From positions 1 through 64,000 of the forward strand of contig NZ_RAWM01000011.1 of NCBI RefSeq assembly GCF_003668875.1: DNA of 64,000 nucleotides, read 5' to 3'. The position numbers were made by a program, and so were the translations under genes. The notes under the pieces are model-generated. The model ran no database searches and was not told the DNA's origin. It saw nothing but the letters and a program-made list of their open reading frames with translations. Of the stretch, positions 15,935-23,874 are shown in pieces (within the stretch, counting starts at the first letter, position 1; every line of letters begins with the position of its first letter). This DNA is from Corallococcus interemptor. GTDB lineage: Bacteria; Myxococcota; Myxococcia; Myxococcales; Myxococcaceae.

Positions 15935-16108
15935 CTACTGCCTGGGGGGACGACGGACTTCCTGGTGCACGTCGTGTGTCGGGACACGGAGCACCTGCGC
16001 GTGCTCACCATCCAGTCCTTCACCCGCCGCCCGGAGGTGAGCCGCATCGAGACGTCGCTGGTGTTCTCCTTCGCGCGCTCGGGGCTGCCGGTCGACCGGG
16101 GGGCCTGA
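15921..16108 (+). pseudogene. frameshifted C-terminal remnant of an Lrp/AsnC regulator
   Basis: RPVAVYCLGG in one frame continues as TTDFLVHVVCRDTEHLRVL and RPEVSRIETSLVFSF in the next, matching the RAM effector-binding half of Lrp/AsnC regulators. The two frames join across a run of six G (15944-15949), so a single-base indel broke the gene. The DNA-binding half is missing altogether; the sequence to the left belongs to the M3-peptidase remnant on the opposite strand. Confidence 0.65.
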
Positions 16109-16197
16109 CGGAAGTGGCGCTGTAACCTTTCGCCGTCCATTTTCGTGGTGGCCGTCGGATGCCCGGAATGTGCCGGGCCTTGGGACGGAGGACGGAC

Positions 16198-17502
16198 ATG
16201 CAGGCGACGAAGGTGGCCGTGGTGGGCGGCGGACTGGGGGGCCTCTCGGCGGCGGCGCTGCTCGCGCGGGGCGGCTGCGAGGTGACGTTGTACGAGCGCT
16301 CGAAGCACCTGGGCGGGCGGGCGCGGACGACGGAGGTGGAGGGCTTCCGCTTCAACCTGGGCCCGCATGCCCTGTACCGGGCGGGCGCGGCGCTGCGGGT
16401 GTTGGAGCGCCTGGGGGTGAGGCCCACGGGAGGCATTCCGAACCAGGCGGGCGCCCATGCGCTGCTCGGGGGCCGGCTGCACACGCTGCCCCGAGGCGCC
16501 GTGACGCTGATGACGACGGACGTGCTGTCGCTCGCCGGGAAGCTGGAGGTGGCGAAGCTGCTGGCGGGGCTGGCCCGCATCGACACGCAGCCGCTGGGCG
16601 CGCTGTCGATGCGCGAGTGGCTGGAGACGCGCCTGACGCGAAAGGACAGCCGGGCGCTCGTCGCGGCGTTGATCCGCGTGTCCACGTACTGCGCGGACCT
16701 GGAGGCGCTCAGCGCGGGGGCGGCGTTGAAGCAGCTCCAGTGCGCGACGGCCGCGAACGTGCTGTACGTGGACGGAGGTTGGAGCACCCTGGTGGACGCG
16801 GTGGCGCAGCGGGGGCGCGAAGCCGGAGCCCGGCTGGAGCTGTCCGCGCGGGTGGAGGGCGTCGTGCTCCAGGCTGGAGGCCAGCGGGTCGAAGGCGTGA
16901 GGCTCGCGGACGGCACGGTGCACCGGGCGGACGCGGTGGTGCTGGCGGGGAGTCCCGCGGACGTGGCGGCGCTCGTGCCGGAGGACGCGGTGCTCGCAAG
17001 GGAGGCGCGGGAGGCGGTGCCGGTCCATGCGGCGACGCTGGAGCTGGGACTGTCGGCGCTGCCGAGGCCGGACGCGCTGTTCGCGCTCGGGTTGGATGGG
17101 CCCTGGTACGCGTCGGTGCACTCGGCCTCCGCGAAGCTGGCCCCGGAAGGGGGCGCGATGGTGCACGTGGCGAAGTACCTGGGAGGCACGGACACGGACG
17201 CGAGCGAGGCGCAGCTGGAAGCCGTAATGGACGCGCTCCAGCCAGGCTGGCGCGAGAAGGTGGTGGCGAGGCGTTTCCGTCCTTCGCTCACGGTCAGCGC
17301 GGGGCTGCCCCGGGCCGCGAATGGAGGACTGTCCGGGCGGCCCACGGTGTCGGTGCCGCACGTGGGCGGCCTCTACCGCGTGGGCGACTGGGTGGGCGAG
17401 GAGGGAATGCTCGCGGACGCATCCCTGGCGAGCGCCGAGGCCGTGGAGCAAGCCCTGGTGCAAGGCAATGCGGCGTCCCAACGCCGTGCAGCGGGGGCCT
17501 GA
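16198..17502 (+). CDS. FAD-dependent oxidoreductase (phytoene-desaturase/amine-oxidase fold)
   Basis: 434 residues. The N-terminus has the FAD-binding VVGGGLGGLSAAALLARGG followed by YERSKHLGGRARTTE, as in CrtI-like desaturases and related flavin amine oxidases; the C-terminus has LYRVGDWVGEEGMLADASLA, the second FAD contact, and SAEAVEQAL. It is shorter than CrtI (about 490) and lacks an obvious membrane-binding tip. Reaction unknown; carotenoid or related lipid chemistry is possible. ATG at 16198 follows GGAGGAC. It lies 350 bp upstream of the ECF41 sigma factor; ECF41 factors often control a neighbouring oxidoreductase. Confidence 0.82.
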   Translation: MQATKVAVVGGGLGGLSAAALLARGGCEVTLYERSKHLGGRARTTEVEGFRFNLGPHALYRAGAALRVLERLGVRPTGGIPNQAGAHALLGGRLHTLPRGAVTLMTTDVLSLAGKLEVAKLLAGLARIDTQPLGALSMREWLETRLTRKDSRALVAALIRVSTYCADLEALSAGAALKQLQCATAANVLYVDGGWSTLVDAVAQRGREAGARLELSARVEGVVLQAGGQRVEGVRLADGTVHRADAVVLAGSPADVAALVPEDAVLAREAREAVPVHAATLELGLSALPRPDALFALGLDGPWYASVHSASAKLAPEGGAMVHVAKYLGGTDTDASEAQLEAVMDALQPGWREKVVARRFRPSLTVSAGLPRAANGGLSGRPTVSVPHVGGLYRVGDWVGEEGMLADASLASAEAVEQALVQGNAASQRRAAGA

Positions 17503-17627
17503 GTTGCTGGAGGCACGGATGAGAGATCGGCCGCGAAGTCACCAGGTCCTCCGCCATGAACCCCGTCCCCGTGGATGAGAAGGTGAGAACCCCGCGGTGG
17601 GACCGCCCGCCGGCGACGCTTCGGAAA

Positions 17628-17652
17628 AACCTGTCCGACAGTCGGACAGGTT
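17628..17652. repeat. palindromic repeat, copy 1
   Basis: AACCTGTCCGAC (17628-17639), one spacer A, GTCGGACAGGTT (17641-17652): perfect 12-bp arms. In RNA it would need a small loop and lose central pairs. It looks like a REP-type element or a protein-binding dyad. Confidence 0.75.
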
Positions 17653-17702
17653 CTGGAGGACCGCGTCCCGGCAGCGCCCGCGTCAGCCTGGCACTGCGTA
17701 CG

Positions 17703-17727
17703 AACGTGTCCGACAGTCGGACAGGTT
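17703..17727. repeat. palindromic repeat, copy 2
   Basis: Same element as at 17628, 75 bp downstream, with one mismatch in the left arm (AACGTGTCCGAC) and an intact right arm followed by TT, making a T4 run. As an RNA hairpin it could act as a weak terminator. Confidence 0.7.
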
Positions 17728-17853
17728 TTGGGAATCGGCGGCCGGGGGCTCGCTCCGGCCGGGTGGGTGATGACCGCTGGGCCTTGGGCTCACCCCGCAT
17801 CGATGCTTCCTGGCTTCGTGCCTGGATTGTTGGAACGTGAGGACTTGAACGGG

Positions 17854-18813
17854 ATGGATTCACAGGCGCGAGGAGCACTGGGCCAGGCGGCGCGCGAGCA
17901 TGAGCGCTTCCTCTGGGGGCTCTGCTACCGGATGACCGGCGTGGCGGCGGACGCCGATGACCTGGTGCAGGACGTCTATGCACGCGCGCTCGCGACGCCG
18001 CCGGAGCGGCTGGACCTGCTTCGGCCCTGGCTGACCCGCGTGGCCGTCAACCTGGCTCGCGACCATCTGCGCCGCCGCCGCCGTGAGGGCTACGTCGGGC
18101 CCTGGCTGCCCTCACCGGTGGAGACCGGCGACGAGGAGGTCCCTCCCTCCATGGAGGCCCGGCTTCCAGGCGGTGGCTCCACCGAGGGACGCTATGAACT
18201 GCTGGAGAGCGTCTCCTTCGCCTTCCTGCTGGCACTGGAGGCCCTGTCGCCCAAACAGCGGGCCGTGCTGCTGCTGCGCGATGTCTTTGATTACTCGGTG
18301 CTGGAAGTGGCCGAGGCCCTGCGCATGAGCGAAGCGAACGTGAAGGTCGTGCACCACCGCGCACGGGCGGCCATGGCCGCGTATGACCAGGCGCGATGCG
18401 TGCCCACCCGCGACATGCAGGCGCGCACCCGGGCCGCGCTGGAGGCCTTCCTGGGCGCACTCGTGACGGGGGACGTGGCCGCCGCGGAGGCACTGCTGGC
18501 CTCGGACGTGCGCGCGCTCACGGACGGCGGCGGAAAGAGCCGCGCCGCCCTGGTGCCCATCCTGGGCCCGCAGCGCGTCGTCCTCTTCGTCCGCCGGCTG
18601 ATGGAGATGCGGAGCATGCCCATCGCCTTGGAGATGAAGATGCTCAACGGCCTACCCGCCATGGTGGTCGTGTACCCTCCCGCGAAGGACCCGATGCTGG
18701 CCATGCACACGGTGATGCGCGTGGACCTGGACGCGGACGGACGCATCCATGCGCTGCATTCCATCGTCGTGGACCGGAAGCTCTCGGCCGTGCGCATGCC
18801 CGTGCCGGAATGA
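17854..18813 (+). CDS. ECF41-type RNA polymerase sigma factor with SnoaL-like C-terminus
   Basis: 319 residues. Sigma region 2 (13-80, DADDLVQDVYARAL and RPWLTRVAVNLARDHLR), region 4 (about 145-200, LSPKQRAVLLLRDVF and EANVKVVHHRARAAM), then a C-terminal SnoaL-like domain. The linker motif PWLPSP (83-88) and the C-terminal LTDGGGK correspond to the WLPEP and DGGGR signatures of the ECF41 group, in which the C-terminal domain controls the sigma factor in place of an anti-sigma factor. ATG at 17854 chosen; GAGGA lies about 11 bases upstream. No anti-sigma gene is adjacent, as expected, and no carboxymuconolactone-decarboxylase-type target is adjacent either. Confidence 0.92.
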   Translation: MDSQARGALGQAAREHERFLWGLCYRMTGVAADADDLVQDVYARALATPPERLDLLRPWLTRVAVNLARDHLRRRRREGYVGPWLPSPVETGDEEVPPSMEARLPGGGSTEGRYELLESVSFAFLLALEALSPKQRAVLLLRDVFDYSVLEVAEALRMSEANVKVVHHRARAAMAAYDQARCVPTRDMQARTRAALEAFLGALVTGDVAAAEALLASDVRALTDGGGKSRAALVPILGPQRVVLFVRRLMEMRSMPIALEMKMLNGLPAMVVVYPPAKDPMLAMHTVMRVDLDADGRIHALHSIVVDRKLSAVRMPVPE

Positions 18814-18878
18814 CGGATGGCGTGCCGCATGTCTGCTACCAACGGGACGGCAAGGTGAGCTTCCAGTAGGCCGGCGCA

Positions 18879-18898
18879 CCTCCGGATGGCCCCGGAGG
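18879..18898 (+). terminator. hairpin after the ECF41 gene
   Basis: CCTCCGG and CCGGAGG form a 7-bp stem with a 6-base loop, 66 bp after the stop. No U tract follows; termination is plausible only. Confidence 0.4.
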
Positions 18899-18923
18899 AT
18901 GAAGCCCCTGCCCAAGCGCTCCC

Positions 18924-18949
18924 TCCGTCACCAGTTCCCTGGTGACGGA
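18924..18949 (+). promoter_or_regulatory. 11-bp perfect hairpin upstream of the MMPL gene
   Basis: TCCGTCACCAG and CTGGTGACGGA pair perfectly around a TTCC loop, ending 26 bp before the MMPL start codon. It may be an operator dyad, a second terminator or a leader hairpin affecting translation. Confidence 0.45.
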
Positions 18950-18975
18950 CGGGGCGGGCGAACGGGGGAGCGGGC

Positions 18976-21249
18976 ATGGCGGGACGGCAGAGCGACGCAC
19001 CAATGGGGGGCGAGCCGTCCCTGTTCACCCGGCTGGCGGTGGGCGTGTTCCGGCACCGGAGCTGGGTGCTCGTGGGCACGCTGCTGCTCCTCGCCGCGGC
19101 GGTGTGGGCGCTGCTCCGGGGCGGGCACCTCACCACCGGCACCATCGAGGGCATCGAAGCCGCGAAGGCCGAAGCGCTCGCGCGCGGTGCCGCCGCCGGG
19201 TCGAACGACCAGACCCTGGCGGTCATCTTCCATCACGACACCTGGACCACGGACGAGCCGCGCTTCACCCAGGCGGTGACGTCCGTGCTGTCGCGCGTGG
19301 AGCGGCTGCCAGAGGTTGACTCCGTGGTGTCACCCATCGGTGCACCCGAGGCCTTCCGCGCCCGCTTCGTGGCGAAGACAGGCCACGACCTGCTGGCGCT
19401 GGTGCGGCTCAAGGGCGGCGAGCGCGAGGCCACCGCCGCGTTCCCCGCCGTGCGCTCGGCATTGGAGGACCCGAACCTCCGGACGACGCTCACCGGCAAG
19501 GTGGCCTTCCTGGCCGCGCTCAACGAGCTGCTGGAGCACGACCTGCTGCGCGCGGAGTTGCTGTCCTTCCCGCTGGCGCTGCTGGTGTTGCTGTGGGTGT
19601 TCCGGACGGTGGTGGCGGCCATGCTGCCGCTGGTGGTGGGCGGGCTGGCGGTGCTGTGCGGCGTGGCGGGCGTGATGCTCCTGTCGCACGTCACGAACAT
19701 GGCCCAGTACACGCTCAACGTCGTGTCGCTCATCGGGCTGGGCGTGGCCATCGACTACTCGCTCTTCATCGTGAGCCGCTTCCGCTCCGAGCTGGCTTTG
19801 GGCCTCTCCACGGAGCAGGCGCTGATGCGCACGCTGGACACCGCCGGGCGCGCGGTGGCGTTCTCCGGGCTGGCCGTCACGGTGGGATTGGGCGGGCTGC
19901 TCTTCTTCCAGGGCTCGTACCTGAGCGCCATGGGACTGGGCGGCGCCCTGGTGGTGGCCTTCGCGGTCCTCTTCGCGCTCACCGTGCTGCCCGCGCTCCT
20001 CGCCTGGCTGGGGCCTCGCGTGGACCGGGGTCGGCTGCCCTTCACGCCCAGGGCAGGCCGTGGCGGCGGCTGGCATGCGCTGGCCACCTGGGTGATGCGT
20101 CATCCCGGCTGGGTGCTGTTGCCCACGCTGACGTTGCTGTTGGCCATGGGGCTGCCGTTCCGGCGCCTCCAGCTGGCGGCCACGGACATCACCGCGCTGC
20201 CCGAGGGCACCGAAGCACGTCAGGGCGCGGAGACCCTGGCCCGCCTGTTCCCCCGCGAGGCCGCCACCCGCGTGCTGGTGGCGGTGGAGTTCCCCAGCGG
20301 CAATCCCCTCACGCCGGAGCGCGCGGGTGCGCTCTACGACGCCAGCCGCCGGGTGGCCTCGCTGCCCGGCGTGGTCGGCGTGGAGAGCGCGGTGGACCTT
20401 GGCCCCGGCATGGACCGGGCCACGGTCCAGCGCATGGCCGCGGCGCCACCCCAATTCCTTCCACCGGAGGTCCAGGCCGCGCGGGCCGCGTACGTCACTG
20501 GCAACGTGGCGGTGATGCAGGTGCTGACGTCCTCTCCGCCCAGCAGCGTGGAGGCGCGCAACCTGGTCCGGGCGCTGCGCGAGGAGCGCGCGGTGGGGGA
20601 TGGCCAATGGTGGGTGGGAGGACAGACCGCGACGGACGTGGACGCGGCGGCCTTCGTGAAGCACCACACGCCCGCGGCGGTGGGCTTCGTGATGGGGATG
20701 ACGTGCATCGTCCTCTTCGTGCTCCTGCGCTCCGTGCTGCTGCCGTTGAAGGCGCTCCTGATGAACCTGCTGTCGCTGGCCGGTTCGTTCGGGGCCCTGG
20801 TGTGGATCTTCCAGGAGGGACACCTGCACCGGCTGCTGCGCTTCGAGCCCGGGCCCATCGAACCGTCGCTGCCCATCCTGTTGTTCTGCGCCCTGTTCGG
20901 CCTGTCCATGGACTACGAGGTGCTGCTGCTCAGCCGCATCCGCGAGGAGTACCTGCGCACGGGCGACAACACCCACGCGGTGGCGGAAGGGCTGGAGCGC
21001 ACCGGCGGCCTCATCACCAGCGCGGCGGCCATCATGGTCGCCGTGTTCGCGGCCTTCACGCTGGCGTCCGTGGTGGTGGTGAAGGCGATGGGCCTGGGCA
21101 TGGCCATCGCCGTCGCGCTGGATGCGACGCTGGTCCGGGTGCTCATCGTCCCCGCGATGATGCGGCTGATGGGGGATTTGAACTGGTGGGGGCCCGGCCA
21201 CTGGAGGCGCTCGCAGCCCCGGGCGCAGGGGACGGAGGTGCGGCCATGA
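18976..21249 (+). CDS. MMPL-family RND exporter (HpnN-like)
   Basis: 757 residues with an N-terminal helix (about 24-45), a periplasmic loop, a first MMPL bundle (about 190-355), a second loop, and a second bundle (about 550-740). GVAIDYSLFIVSRFRSEL and GLSMDYEVLLLSRIREEYL carry the paired aspartates of proton-coupled RND/MMPL transporters. Members export lipids; HpnN moves hopanoids to the outer membrane. The following glycosyltransferase overlaps its stop (ATGA), and the sterol genes lie just beyond, so export of a sterol or glycolipid is the likely role. Start follows GGGGGAG. Confidence 0.88.
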   Translation: MAGRQSDAPMGGEPSLFTRLAVGVFRHRSWVLVGTLLLLAAAVWALLRGGHLTTGTIEGIEAAKAEALARGAAAGSNDQTLAVIFHHDTWTTDEPRFTQAVTSVLSRVERLPEVDSVVSPIGAPEAFRARFVAKTGHDLLALVRLKGGEREATAAFPAVRSALEDPNLRTTLTGKVAFLAALNELLEHDLLRAELLSFPLALLVLLWVFRTVVAAMLPLVVGGLAVLCGVAGVMLLSHVTNMAQYTLNVVSLIGLGVAIDYSLFIVSRFRSELALGLSTEQALMRTLDTAGRAVAFSGLAVTVGLGGLLFFQGSYLSAMGLGGALVVAFAVLFALTVLPALLAWLGPRVDRGRLPFTPRAGRGGGWHALATWVMRHPGWVLLPTLTLLLAMGLPFRRLQLAATDITALPEGTEARQGAETLARLFPREAATRVLVAVEFPSGNPLTPERAGALYDASRRVASLPGVVGVESAVDLGPGMDRATVQRMAAAPPQFLPPEVQAARAAYVTGNVAVMQVLTSSPPSSVEARNLVRALREERAVGDGQWWVGGQTATDVDAAAFVKHHTPAAVGFVMGMTCIVLFVLLRSVLLPLKALLMNLLSLAGSFGALVWIFQEGHLHRLLRFEPGPIEPSLPILLFCALFGLSMDYEVLLLSRIREEYLRTGDNTHAVAEGLERTGGLITSAAAIMVAVFAAFTLASVVVVKAMGLGMAIAVALDATLVRVLIVPAMMRLMGDLNWWGPGHWRRSQPRAQGTEVRP

Positions 21250-22436
21250 ACGCGAGGCAGCTCGGGTGGACGGCGGCGGCGCTGGGCGTGCTCGTGCACG
21301 GACACCGGCGGCTGATGGCCGGACTGCGGCGGCGCGCGGCCCCTCCCGTGACGTCCTTCGAGCCCCCCTCCGTGACGGTCATCCGCCCCATCCGGGGCCT
21401 GGACGTGGACGCACGCGAGAACGTCCGGGCGCTGCTGGACCTGGACTATCGCGGCGAGTGGGAGGTGCTCTTCGTCTTCGACAGCGAGGACGACCCGGCG
21501 TTCCTCCCCACCCGCGAGGAGGTGGCCGCCCGCCCGACGCGCGCGAAGCGGGTGGAGCTGCTGGTCGCGGGCGAGCCTCCGGTGGGAATGACGGGCAAGC
21601 TCAACGCGATGCAGGTGGGCGTGGACCGCTCCCGGTGCGAACTCCTGGCCTTCAGTGATTCGGACACGCGGCCTTCACCCAACGTGCTCACGGCGCTGGT
21701 GGGCGCGCTGCTGGAGGATGGAGGGACGGGCGCCACGTTCGCGCCCATCTACGCGGCGGCGGACACCCCGCTGGCGGGCGACGTGGGCTACGGGCTGCTG
21801 GTGAACGCGTGGTACGGCGCGTCGGTCGCGTGCTCCTCGGCGGCGGATGGCGCGCTGCCCTTCATCATGGGGCAGCTGATGGTGCTCCGCCGCCAGGCGC
21901 TCGCGGCCATCGGGGGCGTGGGCTGCGCCGCCGGGCAGTTCGTGGACGACATGTACCTGGGGCGCCGGCTGCACGAGGCCGGGTGGAAGAACCGCGTCGT
22001 CCACGCGCCCCTGCGCGTCGTCACCGGACGCCTGGGGCTGGGCGCCTTCCTGCGCATCTTCCGGCGGTGGATCCTCTTCTCGGAGGCAGGCCTCCCCGCC
22101 GCCTTCGCGCGGCCCCACTGGGTGCGCGGCGCGGTGAGCTGGCTGTCCTGGGGAAGCCTGGCGACGTCGGTGGCGAGGAGGGCCTGGGGCCCGGCCTTCC
22201 TGTCCGCGCTGCCCATCGGCTTCTCCGTGTGGAGCCAGCTGCGGCTTCAGCGGGCCTGTCACGGGCCGGACGTCGCTCCCCGGCACTACTGGGTTCCGGC
22301 GGTCCTGCCGCTGTTGGGCGCGGGCGTGGCGCTGTCCGCGCGGGTGTCCCGCGACGTGGACTGGCGCGGCCGGGGCTACCGGTTGGATGCGAAGGCGCGC
22401 CTGGGGGAAGCCCAGCCCGCGCGGGCCAGCGTGTAG
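21246..22436 (+). CDS. GT21-type glycosyltransferase (ceramide glucosyltransferase/HpnI-like)
   Basis: 396 residues. N-terminal and C-terminal hydrophobic segments flank a GT-A catalytic domain: TVIRPIRGLDVDARENVRAL, AFSDSDTRPSPNVL (DSD metal-binding), QFVDDMYLGRRL (acidic catalytic pair) and FRRWILFS (the RXXRW element) are the D1-D2-D3-QXXRW layout of ceramide glucosyltransferases. The same family includes HpnI of hopanoid synthesis. It would transfer a sugar to a membrane lipid at the inner membrane. It overlaps the MMPL stop by ATGA, and its 3' end overlaps the convergent epoxidase gene by 61 bp. Acceptor lipid is inferred from context only. Confidence 0.82.
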   Translation: MNARQLGWTAAALGVLVHGHRRLMAGLRRRAAPPVTSFEPPSVTVIRPIRGLDVDARENVRALLDLDYRGEWEVLFVFDSEDDPAFLPTREEVAARPTRAKRVELLVAGEPPVGMTGKLNAMQVGVDRSRCELLAFSDSDTRPSPNVLTALVGALLEDGGTGATFAPIYAAADTPLAGDVGYGLLVNAWYGASVACSSAADGALPFIMGQLMVLRRQALAAIGGVGCAAGQFVDDMYLGRRLHEAGWKNRVVHAPLRVVTGRLGLGAFLRIFRRWILFSEAGLPAAFARPHWVRGAVSWLSWGSLATSVARRAWGPAFLSALPIGFSVWSQLRLQRACHGPDVAPRHYWVPAVLPLLGAGVALSARVSRDVDWRGRGYRLDAKARLGEAQPARASV

Positions 22437-23824
22437 ACGGGACGGCGGACGCGACGATGCAGCCAGCTCCCCACCTGTTCCACCGCGCTCGCCACGGTGC
22501 CGCGCAAGGGCGGCCCGGCGGAGCGCAACAGCGGCGCGGCGGAGCGCAGGCTGCCTCCCGGTCCGTTCGGCGACAGCATCGCCGCGAAGGCATGCAGGAC
22601 GACGCGCAGGTACTCGCGGGCCATCACCCGCATGCGGGGCTCCTCGGAGGACAAGAGGGCCATGGAGGCGCGCGCGCCACCGGGGCTGTGCTCCCAGTAG
22701 TGCAACAGGCCCATGCGCAGCGCGTGCATGGCCTCGTCCTGCCGGGCGAAGGCGCTGTAGAGCGCGGAGGCGAGCGCGACGCGGGTGCGCTGCGCGGGCC
22801 GCCTCGCGTGCGCGTAGTGCTCCAGCGCGCGGGCGACGTGGCCCGGGTGGCGGTCCAGCGACTCCTGGAGGGCGCGGGCGTCATGGAAGGCGGACGCCAT
22901 GCCACTGGCCGTGAGCGGGTGGCAGCACGCGGCGGCGTCGCCCACGAGCACGGCGCTCCCCATCCACACGGTCTCCGCCAGCCAGTCGTCATTGGACGCC
23001 ATGCGCACCGCGGGCCGCTCTTCCAGCGCCCGCCAGACGGCCTCCCTCAGACGCGAGGGCAGGGCGAGCAGCAACTCCGGTCGTTCCTTCAGCGTCCGGG
23101 CCGTGCTGCCCAGGGGCAGGTCCACCATCACGCGCGCCACGCCGGGCTGGATGGTGTACGCCAGCGCATGCACGGCGCCGCCCACGAACTGGTGGCCATG
23201 TTCCGGGTGGGTGAGGCAGTCGCTGTCCACCGTCACGCCCAGCATGGTGGAGAGGCGCTGGTGGTGCTCGGCGATGCCCAGCATCCGCCGCACGGGCGAC
23301 GCGCGCCCGTCCGCGGCCACCAGCAGCCGGGCGTGCACGGTGTGCTCGGCGCCCGCGTGCGAATAGCGCAGGCGCACGCCGCGCTCGCAGTTGTGCTCCA
23401 CGGCCGTCACGCGGGCCCGCGTGAGCAGGGTGACGTTGCGCCGCCGCGACACCGCTTCCAAGAGGGGCAGGGTGAGGGCGGCGTGCTCCAGAGACAGCCC
23501 CGTGCAACCGCGACCGTAGGGCAGGACGAGCGTGCGGGCGGGGGCATGGAAGCGCACCGCGAAGCCCTTCACGGGGTGCGCCGCCCAGCCATCCACCACG
23601 TCCCCGAAGCCCATCGCGCGCAGGTCCCGCACGCCGGTCGGGTGGAGCAGCTCGCCCGCGAGCTGCTTGTGCCGGTCCACGCCCGCGTCCAGCAGCAGGA
23701 CGGACCACCCCAAATCGGAGAGCGCCGCCGCCACCGCGCAGCCCGCGGGTCCGCCCCCGGCTATCACCACTTCGGTGTCCCCCACGTGGCCCCCGCTGGC
23801 GTTCGCAGACTCCATGTCTGGCAT
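22376..23824 (-). CDS. squalene epoxidase-like FAD monooxygenase
   Basis: 482 residues. FAD-binding VVIAGGGPAGCAVAAALSDL near the start; GELLHPTGVRDLRAMGF resembles GELLQPGG..AL..LGL of squalene monooxygenases; the second flavin motif VLVGDAAACCHPLTASGMAS resembles the HPLTGGGM signature of that family; the C-terminal 100 residues are helical and could sit on the membrane. Expected reaction: squalene plus O2 to 2,3-oxidosqualene. Divergent from squalene synthase and an oxidosqualene cyclase that needs this product, which strongly supports the call. Start 23824 gives MPDMESAN; a second ATG is at 23815. A geranylgeranyl-reductase-like enzyme is the alternative. Confidence 0.78.
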   Translation of the reverse strand: MPDMESANASGGHVGDTEVVIAGGGPAGCAVAAALSDLGWSVLLLDAGVDRHKQLAGELLHPTGVRDLRAMGFGDVVDGWAAHPVKGFAVRFHAPARTLVLPYGRGCTGLSLEHAALTLPLLEAVSRRRNVTLLTRARVTAVEHNCERGVRLRYSHAGAEHTVHARLLVAADGRASPVRRMLGIAEHHQRLSTMLGVTVDSDCLTHPEHGHQFVGGAVHALAYTIQPGVARVMVDLPLGSTARTLKERPELLLALPSRLREAVWRALEERPAVRMASNDDWLAETVWMGSAVLVGDAAACCHPLTASGMASAFHDARALQESLDRHPGHVARALEHYAHARRPAQRTRVALASALYSAFARQDEAMHALRMGLLHYWEHSPGGARASMALLSSEEPRMRVMAREYLRVVLHAFAAMLSPNGPGGSLRSAAPLLRSAGPPLRGTVASAVEQVGSWLHRRVRRPVYTLARAGWASPRRAFASNR

Positions 23825-23874
23825 TGAACGACTTATCCATTCATGCGCGGCGCCGCACGCGCGAGGAGGCAGGC

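Larger units (their letters stand above)
17503..17853. other. 351-bp gene-free interval with two palindromic repeats
   Basis: No convincing gene. A 94-codon frame (17556-17840) exists but its only repeated peptide is the translation of the palindromes. The interval holds the two repeat copies listed separately and presumably the promoter of the ECF41 gene. Confidence 0.6.

Noticed and set aside
15944-15949. Sequencing error in the G6 run as sole cause of the AsnC break
   Set aside because: Correcting the frame would still leave a gene without its DNA-binding half, so it is a remnant either way.
17628-17727. CRISPR array
   Set aside because: Only two palindromic copies with an unrelated interval and no cas genes nearby.
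17556-17840. 94-codon frame in the gap before the ECF41 gene
   Set aside because: Its repeated peptide is just the translation of the palindromic repeats and it has no family resemblance.
19593-21245. Extended upstream frame of the glycosyltransferase gene
   Set aside because: It is the antiphase shadow of the MMPL gene; the GT homology starts exactly at the ATG of 21246.
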